Source: Mageeibacillus sp. UBA6980
GTDB lineage: Bacteria > Bacillota > Clostridia > Saccharofermentanales > Saccharofermentanaceae
DNA length: 49,216 nucleotides
Assembly: GCA_002450095.1 (NCBI GenBank)
Contig: DJYK01000039.1
Coordinates: 1 to 49,216 of the forward strand
Direction: 5' to 3'
The notes under the pieces: model-generated
Databases searched by the model: none
Told to the model about the DNA's origin: nothing
Seen by the model: only the letters and a program-made list of their open reading frames with translations
Translations under genes and position numbers: made by a program
Shown: in pieces, positions 43,678 through 49,216 of the stretch
How positions within the stretch are numbered: position 1 is the stretch's first letter
How the letters are laid out: each line of letters opens with the position of its first letter

Positions 43678-44406
43678 TCAGTAACAACGACCACATGCTG
43701 TATATCCATTTGCTTGAGCCCATGCAAGCGTAGTGTGTGAAGGAGCAATCATACCGCTACAACCAGATCGACAATGATACCTGCTTCCACTTTCTGTAAG
43801 CCATACCTCATTCCCAGCTGGTGGATTAAACCAACCATTGGGAGCTCTTCCACTTCCCGATGAACTCGAAGAGCTACTTGATGGTGTCGGTGCGGCAGAT
43901 GCTCCAGTCGTTCTTACGGTCTCAGGAACATCTATATGATCACCTACTACAATCCCGTAAGAGGCACACTTATTAGCAAATTCGTCTGAATCCGCGAAGC
44001 CGGTGAATAAGACACCAATATCATTAGTAGTTCCAGAGATCATACCCGCCCAATATGAAGCACCTGAAAGATCAGCTGATCTGTTGAGAAAGACCTTGTA
44101 ATAAGCATTAATAAAAGCCTCATCACTCATCTGATTTGCTTTACTCTGGAACTCTGAGCTAAAGAAAAAACCAAAAGCACATTCTTTTCCAGTCACAGTA
44201 CCATTAGCAAGTTTGGTACACCAATCATTTAACCCGGAAGGATCAGCATCTCGACCAAGGCAATCAGCGTAAAGACTTCTTACAAATGTTTCTATACCCG
44301 GATTCACGCCATCTGCATTGACTTGTTGTGTTTTAAGAGGTAGACCGAAAAACACGAGTATTGAAACAATAACGATTGATGAAATAACTCTCTTGACACC
44401 TTTCAT
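43678..44406 (-). CDS. Secreted DUF4214 protein with C-terminal cysteine domain
   Basis: The protein has 242 residues. A signal peptide (VISSIVIVSILVFFGLPLKT) is followed by a DUF4214 domain (about 37-150, FVRSLYADCLGRDADPSGLN, then AYYKVFLNRSADLSGASYW), a Ser-rich linker (about 170-190) and a C-terminal module (VWLTESGSRYHCRSGCSG, ACGRC) with a histidine and four cysteines that may bind metal. DUF4214 domains occur in surface and extracellular matrix proteins. Its ribosome binding site lies in the last codons of the channel gene, so production is coupled. Confidence 0.85.
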   Translation of the reverse strand: MKGVKRVISSIVIVSILVFFGLPLKTQQVNADGVNPGIETFVRSLYADCLGRDADPSGLNDWCTKLANGTVTGKECAFGFFFSSEFQSKANQMSDEAFINAYYKVFLNRSADLSGASYWAGMISGTTNDIGVLFTGFADSDEFANKCASYGIVVGDHIDVPETVRTTGASAAPTPSSSSSSSSGSGRAPNGWFNPPAGNEVWLTESGSRYHCRSGCSGMIAPSHTTLAWAQANGYTACGRCY

Positions 44407-44407
44407 T

Positions 44408-45142
44408 TCAATTCTCTCCTTTAACAGTTTTCTTATTATTGATTTCTTCCATTAATCCGGAAGTAATAATACCAGCTGGAAGGGCAACTATCGCAATTCC
44501 CATAAACGAAGAAATCATAGTTACGATCCTACCTGCAACGGAAATTGGATAGATATCACCGTATCCCATAGTTGTTAATGAGACTGTCGCCCAATAAACA
44601 GCTTCAAAGAAATTACTAAACGTATCAGGTTCAACATTAAAAATAACCAATGCAGAAACAAGAGTGTATATTACCGCTATTCCACATACTACTAACAATG
44701 ACTCTTTGGTTCTTTTGAATACATTCAGTATCATCTGAATACTATTGGAATAACGAATTGCCTTAAACACTCTAAACACCCTAAGTGTTCTTAATAAACG
44801 AATAACCTTAAGTAATCTAAGTCCAGAATTAACAACCATTATCGAAGGAAGAATAGCGAGCAAATCTATTATTGCCATGAGTGTAAAGGGATATAATACA
44901 AAAGACTTGATGCCCTTTTGAATTTTATAGTCAGCGGTGATAAAACGTAATAGATAATCAAAAATAAAGATAGTAACCGTTACTCTATCTATTGTTGTGA
45001 AGGCAAGATTAGTTGATTTAAAAGCTAAAGGTATAATACTGACAACAATCGTTATCATCATCAACACATCATAAAGGCTTGAAACCTTATCTGATTCATC
45101 AGCGACCTCTATTATCCTATATAGTCTTTTTCGATAATCCAT
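44408..45142 (-). CDS. Voltage-gated potassium channel-like ion transporter
   Basis: The protein has 244 residues. Six membrane helices include an arginine-rich S4 (RLLKVIRLLRTLRVFRVF) as in voltage sensors, and the pore has the potassium filter TTMGYGDIYP. The order is S1-S6 with no cytoplasmic ligand domain, so it resembles bacterial Kv-type channels. Upstream is a basic 77-residue protein; downstream the secreted DUF4214 protein is coupled. The site is GGAAG before an ATG. Ion selectivity is inferred from the filter. Confidence 0.92.
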   Translation of the reverse strand: MDYRKRLYRIIEVADESDKVSSLYDVLMMITIVVSIIPLAFKSTNLAFTTIDRVTVTIFIFDYLLRFITADYKIQKGIKSFVLYPFTLMAIIDLLAILPSIMVVNSGLRLLKVIRLLRTLRVFRVFKAIRYSNSIQMILNVFKRTKESLLVVCGIAVIYTLVSALVIFNVEPDTFSNFFEAVYWATVSLTTMGYGDIYPISVAGRIVTMISSFMGIAIVALPAGIITSGLMEEINNKKTVKGEN

Positions 45143-45145
45143 CTA

Positions 45146-45379
45146 TTACTTCCTAAACAATCTAAATATATCGCCTAAGCCAAAAGTAGTCTTACGATAT
45201 ATCTTATTCTTGATAGATCTTCTTGGATTCTTTATAAAACCCATCCCTTTTCTACCATAAAAAGGATTAATAGCTCTCTTTAACTTGCGCTTGTACGTTC
45301 CTGTCGTACGAGCTCGAATAGACTTCTTTATTGAAGGCTTTCTAAACCCAATTTTAATTCCTGTCTTTCTTCTACCCAT
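45146..45379 (-). CDS. Small, highly basic protein, unrecognised
   Basis: The protein has about 77 residues from the ATG at 45379 (an in-frame TTG at 45403 overlaps the previous stop). Lys and Arg make up about a third of residues; it reads GIKIGFRKPSIKKSIRART early and ends LGDIFRLFRK. It has no hydrophobic helix. Short basic proteins of this type occur next to phage or channel genes in Firmicutes, but no function is known. No clear ribosome binding site is seen for either start. Confidence 0.5.
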   Translation of the reverse strand: MGRRKTGIKIGFRKPSIKKSIRARTTGTYKRKLKRAINPFYGRKGMGFIKNPRRSIKNKIYRKTTFGLGDIFRLFRK

Positions 45380-45399
45380 AATGAAACAAACATACGAAT

Positions 45400-46035
45400 T
45401 CAATCGTTTTTAAGCTTTAACATTAATCTACATGAACCATCCTCATTCTCAAATAAAGTCATTCCTAAATCAGAATAATAATATCCATTAGCTTCTCTAT
45501 GCCCGCCTACATAGTTTCCATTAATATAATCGATTGTCTCCTGTAAAATCTCATCCGTAATAGATGTATCCATTATAGGAGACGCTATTCTAATCATATC
45601 CTCGCATTGTTCAAATGAGCCAATCATGTATATCCTTAAGCAAGGATCACCATACATTGGTTCTCGATATACAATATCGACAGTAGCATCATCAAAAGTA
45701 TAGGATTTGCCAACTGCATCTCTATACGCATTTAATCTGAACTCTGTTCTGTAGTGATCACTTGATTGATCAGAAGGAGTAAAATCCTCAACAAAAACTA
45801 AATCAATATCACTAGAAGCATTAAAGGCTTCTACAAATCCCTCTATTCCATTTATGGGTTGCAATGCCGTTTCTGAAGCTTCAAATATTGATTCAGATAT
45901 TTCGGATATTTCTTGTAAGCTGCTGGTAGTTATTACTTCTTCTTCGCTCGAAGAATCAGGTTTACCACATGCAGAAACACATAATAAACTAAATACAAAC
46001 ACAAAAGAAAAAACAGCTATATTTCTACATTTCAC
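45400..46035 (-). CDS. Lipoprotein of unknown function
   Basis: The protein has 211 residues from a GTG with AGGGGTG 7 nt upstream. The signal MKCRNIAVFSFVFVFSLLCV ends in the lipobox SAC, and a Ser/Glu-rich linker (about 26-55) leads to a beta-rich domain (TFDDATVDIVYREPMYGDP). It is the first gene of the channel operon on the minus strand. The gene overlaps the next frame by 4 bp if that uses its TTG start. Confidence 0.7.
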   Translation of the reverse strand: MKCRNIAVFSFVFVFSLLCVSACGKPDSSSEEEVITTSSLQEISEISESIFEASETALQPINGIEGFVEAFNASSDIDLVFVEDFTPSDQSSDHYRTEFRLNAYRDAVGKSYTFDDATVDIVYREPMYGDPCLRIYMIGSFEQCEDMIRIASPIMDTSITDEILQETIDYINGNYVGGHREANGYYYSDLGMTLFENEDGSCRLMLKLKND

Positions 46036-46284
46036 TCACAAACACCCCTTATTAATAGTATTTATAAAACAATTTCAATATATGGTACTACAGTATTGGT
46101 TAACAACAAATTAATAATCAATAAACTTAAGTAGAGTTCGGAAACAGGTAATATAAGCAAGAATTCCTTGAACTATGGTTCGTATTTAGTGGCAAAACAA
46201 AACGGACAGAACGTTAAAGCCTTGATTTACTTGCTTTTCACGACGCCCGTTTGATATTGTATATACCTACAAACTTCGATATAT

Positions 46285-46797
46285 TTAGTATTTGTCTACA
46301 TTCGAACGTTTGCGTGATAATCTATACCTCACTTCTCTCAATGTCTTTCCGCCGATATCGTTCTCCAGGTAATCTTCTGTTTCTGTAAAGCCCTGAGCTT
46401 CATAGAACCTTCGTGCATTAGTGTTATCTTCCAATACCCATAAGAAGATATCATCATACTCAGGCAATTCATTTACTGCTGCTGCTAAAAGCTGCTTCCC
46501 ATATCCTTTGTGCATATACTCCGGTAGAAAATAGATGGATATAATCTCTCCTTCTCCGTAGTACTCTTCAAATCTTGATCTGCAAACGCTTGATGTTCCG
46601 ATCAGTTTTCCATCCAATTCGCATACCAGTGTTGTCCATAAAGGATTATTTACCTTAGAAGCCCATCTTCCTTGCGGTATTGAATCAAGGTATTCTTGCG
46701 GAACGATTCCCTTATAAGCAGATTTCCAACTCTGCTCGTAAATATTGCTTATTTCAAGCCTGCTGTCGCCAGGCGTTATCCTTCTGATCTTGATCAT
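46285..46797 (-). CDS. GNAT-family N-acetyltransferase
   Basis: The protein has 170 residues. The fold shows IISIYFLPEYMHKGYGKQLL (motif A, the acetyl-CoA pyrophosphate loop, near residue 85-105), FLWVLEDNTNARRFYEAQGF and the N-terminal YEQSWKSAYKGIVPQEYLDS, common in clostridial GNATs. It transfers an acetyl group from acetyl-CoA; the acceptor is unknown. It starts at an ATG 13 bp after the toxin gene and could be transcribed with it. Confidence 0.9.
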   Translation of the reverse strand: MIKIRRITPGDSRLEISNIYEQSWKSAYKGIVPQEYLDSIPQGRWASKVNNPLWTTLVCELDGKLIGTSSVCRSRFEEYYGEGEIISIYFLPEYMHKGYGKQLLAAAVNELPEYDDIFLWVLEDNTNARRFYEAQGFTETEDYLENDIGGKTLREVRYRLSRKRSNVDKY

Positions 46798-46810
46798 ATT
46801 TCACCGAAAA

Positions 46811-47113
46811 TCATATGTTGCGGGCGCCGTATTGAACCGTAACTACAAATACCTTTCTTTGTTCTTCATCTATCTTGAAGATGGCAATATAGTTATCAAT
46901 GATCATCTGTCTATATCCTCTCCCGGCATATCTCCCGGTCAAACGCTCCTGATGCGAATCAGGATATAGTTCCAACGAACTGATAGCATCCCATATACGA
47001 TCAGTCTGACCTCTTGCTATTCCGGGTTCCAACTTCTCATTTGCAAGATAAGAATATATCTCTTCTATATCACGATAAGCCTTTGGATATAACAGAACAT
47101 CATACTTTGCCAT
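46811..47113 (-). CDS. RelE/ParE-superfamily toxin
   Basis: The protein has 100 residues. The pattern YDVLLYPKAYRDIEEIYSYL at the start and YRQMIIDNYIAIFKID...VFVVTVQYGARNI at the end fits the RelE/ParE fold of type II toxins, which cut mRNA at the ribosome or poison gyrase. Its ATG overlaps the antitoxin gene end by 14 bp. The ParE-type C-terminal Y and R residues are present. Antitoxin pairing is at 47100-47369. Confidence 0.88.
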   Translation of the reverse strand: MAKYDVLLYPKAYRDIEEIYSYLANEKLEPGIARGQTDRIWDAISSLELYPDSHQERLTGRYAGRGYRQMIIDNYIAIFKIDEEQRKVFVVTVQYGARNI

Positions 47114-47369
47114 AGTACTCTTTATCTAATTTCTTCCGCGCTGCGCCCAACGAAACTGGTGCTACTCCTTCTTCTACCTCTTTCTCGGCTTCAAAGATCG
47201 CCTGATCTATCCTGTTGTTCTGAGCAAACTTCTCATAAAGCTCAGTACTCATTACTACAAGATCACTGTATCCATTTTTGGTTATAAAGATAGGCTCTTG
47301 CATCTTATGAGCAAGTTCCGAGATTTCACTTGTATTCCTTAAATCCCTGATCGGTATTATTGTAGGCAT
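47100..47369 (-). CDS. Phd/YefM-family antitoxin
   Basis: The protein has 89 residues from the ATG at 47369, with AGGAGGTGAT-like GGAGGTGA before it; a longer in-frame start was rejected. It reads MPTIIPIRDLRNTSEISELA then EPIFITKNGYSDLVVMSTEL, the Phd DNA-binding and dimer part. The C-terminal helix neutralises the partner toxin. The inverted repeat GTGTCAT...ATGACAC at 47383-47411 covers the -10 region, the usual place for antitoxin-mediated autorepression. Confidence 0.92.
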   Translation of the reverse strand: MPTIIPIRDLRNTSEISELAHKMQEPIFITKNGYSDLVVMSTELYEKFAQNNRIDQAIFEAEKEVEEGVAPVSLGAARKKLDKEYYGKV

Positions 47370-47382
47370 GATAATCACCTCC

Positions 47383-47411
47383 GTGTCATAATTATAGCAC
47401 AAAAATGACAC
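47383..47411 (-). promoter_or_regulatory. Toxin-antitoxin promoter with operator repeat
   Basis: TATAAT (minus strand, 47391-47396) lies between arms of the 7-bp inverted repeat GTGTCAT-N15-ATGACAC. It is just upstream of the antitoxin ribosome binding site. Binding there would block the -10 element. Confidence 0.7.
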
Positions 47412-47507
47412 AGCTGATATATAAAGAAACCTGATAACTGGAATGCGTGTTTTTGTGTATAGTATTTCCATTCATCTGCATCAAAGATTGGAGTTTTCAA
47501 AAAATAT

Positions 47508-47532
47508 GCCCGCAAACGCAGTGTTTACGGGC
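47508..47532. terminator. Near-perfect hairpin downstream of the integrase remnant
   Basis: GCCCGCAAAC and GTTTACGGGC pair over 10 bp (one mismatch) around 5 nt. It sits between the integrase remnant and the toxin-antitoxin promoter. The rest of 47412-47677 holds imperfect direct repeats of TATATCTnTATAAC (near 47570 and 47635) and TGGCGGAGA (47537-47545), a word often seen at the end of tRNA genes. Confidence 0.45.
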
Positions 47533-47677
47533 CTTCTGGCGGAGATGGAGGTCAGATATTATATAATCTGTATATCTCTATAACCCTCTCGGAAACCCTT
47601 TATTTACGGGCTTCTCCAGATTTATAACATTTGCGTATATCTTTATAACTCTCTGTAAAAAGTCGGTATTTGTCGTA

Positions 47678-48172
47678 CTACATATCCTCTTCCGGATAGT
47701 ATTTATCCAGTACACCGATCTCTCGGTTCTTAAATTCTGTCGATGCATCCGTGTATATGTCTAACGTGATGCTTGTCTTTGTGTGTCCGAGTATGTTGGA
47801 AGTCGCTTTGATGTCAGCTCCCGCTTCTCTCATCCTCGTGGCGATCGTGTGTCTCAACATATGGTTGTGTATGTGGGGGAATACTTCGACACCGTATTCG
47901 TTCCCGTTCTCCTGTATATCCTCATTTATCGCCTGAGTTATTACATTCAGCTGGTGGTTCAGTTTCTTGTGATGATCTGTAGAGAACCCTTCATATATAT
48001 CGACAAAGGCACCAGGTTTGATGGGGTATTCGAGGCGTAAAAACGGGAATTGTAACATTACAATTGATGCGGAGTATCTATTTAGCCGGCAGAGATATGA
48101 ATACGGGATAATTGCATCCCTGACTAACACACTATCCTTATATATATACATTTTCAAATATTCTTGATACAA
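47678..48172 (-). pseudogene. Tyrosine recombinase C-terminal remnant
   Basis: The frame of about 164 residues contains the C-terminal catalytic block of phage-type integrases: HMLRHTIATRMREAGADIKA and LGHTKTSITLDIYTDAS, with the second Arg, the two His and the Tyr. The N-terminal core-binding half is missing: the first 60 residues (from MYQEYLKMYIYKDSVLV) do not look like an integrase. No ribosome binding site is visible. It is a leftover of a mobile element that once inserted near here. Confidence 0.8.
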
Positions 48173-48242
48173 TGAGGGTCGAGAGGGTAACCTCTTTGCA
48201 GTATTTTGGTGTTGGAAACCAAGAATAAGGGAGGATTTTATT

Positions 48243-49058
48243 ATGAAAGCTATGCGTAAATTCTGTTCAGTTGTACTTTGTGCATCTCTAATGTGTACGG
48301 TAATTGCCGGATGCTCATCAGACGAAGCAGCTGAGACAAATGCAAATGCGGGCGAAGACGCCGCCGTTGAAGCGGAAGCCGAATCCGAAGACGGCTTGTA
48401 TTATGGATATTTCATAATACAGGATATGCCTGACGGCGGAAAAGAATTCACTATAGATATCTCAAGATGCTCTTTAGGTGATGCAAAAGCAGGCGCGTCC
48501 GGTGAGATCATCATCCCGGAAGGCGTTACTTCAATCAGCGCTCTGCTGTTTGACGGATTTAAGAATATAACCAGCGTTACCATTCCTTCGACAGTTACTG
48601 AGCTTCCTTCACACTGTTTTGCTAACTGCAGCAGCTTAACCGAAGTAAACCTGCCTGATACTCTTGAATCTTTGCACGGCTATACATTCTGGAATTGCCC
48701 GTCACTTAATACGATCATATTGCCTGATTCATTAAAGAACTTGGGAAAATCTGAGTTCGGTTGGGATTTTAACGAGAATGCGCCTGCAAGCAGAGATATT
48801 TATTTTTCGGCAGGCATAGAACTTACTACTTATAATGCAACAAGCACTGCCGGTGTGCTTTTTACCAGCATGCCTCTTTTAAGAGCTCCCGGCGAAAGCA
48901 TCCCCAATGTATATGTAGTAGCAGGTTCCTGGATAGATGAGAATTTTGAAATGCTTTACATAGACGAATCAAGTTCATGTCTGGATGATAACGGCGAACT
49001 GTGTGATGTTAACAGACAGATGCCGATAAGACAGTATTGGGATGGCGTAAATCCTTAA
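48243..49058 (+). CDS. Leucine-rich-repeat (BspA-type) lipoprotein
   Basis: The protein has 271 residues. The signal ends with the lipobox IAGC near residue 24; an acidic linker (about 25-50) is followed by two to three LRR_5 repeats of BspA type: SVTIPSTVTELPSHCFANCS, EVNLPDTLESLHGYTFWNCP and TIILPDSLKNLG. Such lipoproteins stand on the cell surface and may bind host or polysaccharide ligands. GGGAGGAT precedes the ATG. A similar lipoprotein follows 14 bp later. Confidence 0.88.
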   Translation: MKAMRKFCSVVLCASLMCTVIAGCSSDEAAETNANAGEDAAVEAEAESEDGLYYGYFIIQDMPDGGKEFTIDISRCSLGDAKAGASGEIIIPEGVTSISALLFDGFKNITSVTIPSTVTELPSHCFANCSSLTEVNLPDTLESLHGYTFWNCPSLNTIILPDSLKNLGKSEFGWDFNENAPASRDIYFSAGIELTTYNATSTAGVLFTSMPLLRAPGESIPNVYVVAGSWIDENFEMLYIDESSSCLDDNGELCDVNRQMPIRQYWDGVNP

Positions 49059-49072
49059 AGGAGGATCTGTTT

Positions 49073-49216
49073 ATGAAATCAATGAAAAAGGTATGTGCAC
49101 TGCTTGTTTGTGCTTCAATGGCATTCTCTGTTTTTGCATGTTCATCTGAGGCGGAAGGAAAGCCTGACAGATCTTCAGATGATGCTGAAGAGACTGAGAT
49201 TGAAGAAATCGATGAT
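49073..49216 (+). CDS. Lipoprotein (partial, cut by window end)
   Basis: The frame is open from an ATG at 49073 (GGAGGAT upstream) to the window edge, 48 residues seen. The signal MKSMKKVCALLVCASMAFSV ends in the lipobox VFAC, and an acidic linker begins. The N-terminus resembles that of the LRR lipoprotein just before it, so the two probably arose by duplication and are co-transcribed. Confidence 0.85.
   Translation, partial: MKSMKKVCALLVCASMAFSVFACSSEAEGKPDRSSDDAEETEIEEIDD

Noticed and set aside
45146..45379. Ribosomal protein
   Set aside because: It is basic and short, but no ribosomal protein motif was recognised and the neighbours are channel and lipoprotein genes.

Overview
The window looks like a chromosomal stretch of a gut- or rumen-type member of the Clostridia (Bacillota). 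The evidence is AGGAGG-type ribosome binding sites on most genes, lipoproteins with classic lipoboxes, clostridial families (DUF3795, DUF5680, PrsW, CPBP, an EFR1-type ferredoxin, ATC hydrolase) and moderate GC content. No rRNA or tRNA was recognised. The species cannot be named from the sequence alone.

Layout. 1-3310: part of a type I restriction-modification locus (hsdM and two hsdS genes, minus strand; hsdR not in the window). 3570-8269: a minus-strand operon built on an RsbV/RsbW/RsbU-type partner switch. Its kinase-like protein is fused to a membrane acyltransferase-like domain, and a second stand-alone acyltransferase-like protein and a frameshifted mini-lipoprotein follow. 8344-18102: a minus-strand operon of an HD-GYP protein, a giant two-component hybrid (propeller, HisKA, receiver, Hpt-like), a second HD-GYP protein and a ThrE-like exporter. 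18184-21300: TPM-like lipoprotein, P-loop kinase-like protein, small (p)ppGpp-hydrolase-like HD protein and DUF3592 protein. 21406-23606: a cyclic-nucleotide-binding protein coupled to a class III nucleotide cyclase. The first half of the window therefore groups proteins for c-di-GMP breakdown, cyclic nucleotide synthesis and sensing, alarmone hydrolysis, and phosphorylation-based partner switching.

23700-30566: PrsW-like protease with zinc ribbons, a double-glycine-leader peptide gene, an EamA transporter broken by a one-base indel and overlapping an ECF-type membrane gene, then a plus-strand CPBP/GntR/DUF5808 operon with a clear promoter and operator, a lipoprotein and an rRNA/tRNA 2'-O-methyltransferase. 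30608-43540: an accessory-looking region of small lipoproteins, membrane proteins, a radical SAM protein, an ATC hydrolase, a zinc-ribbon membrane protein and a ferredoxin remnant. Three tandem-repeat arrays, all with an exact 62-bp period, sit between its genes. 43678-49216: a potassium-channel operon, GNAT, a Phd/RelE-type toxin-antitoxin pair, an integrase remnant and two tandem lipoproteins, the last cut by the window edge.

The strongest candidates for new biology are: the RsbW-like/acyltransferase fusion operon; the hybrid kinase whose ATP-binding and Hpt domains both look catalytically degenerate, although its H-box and receiver are intact, within an HD-GYP operon; a duplicated beta-rich C-terminal module on one HD-GYP protein; and the 62-bp hairpin repeat families, one of which is made of DnaA-box-like words. 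Three separate one-base frameshifts in short homopolymers (near 3670, 25935 and 38368) should be checked against reads before any biological meaning is given to them.
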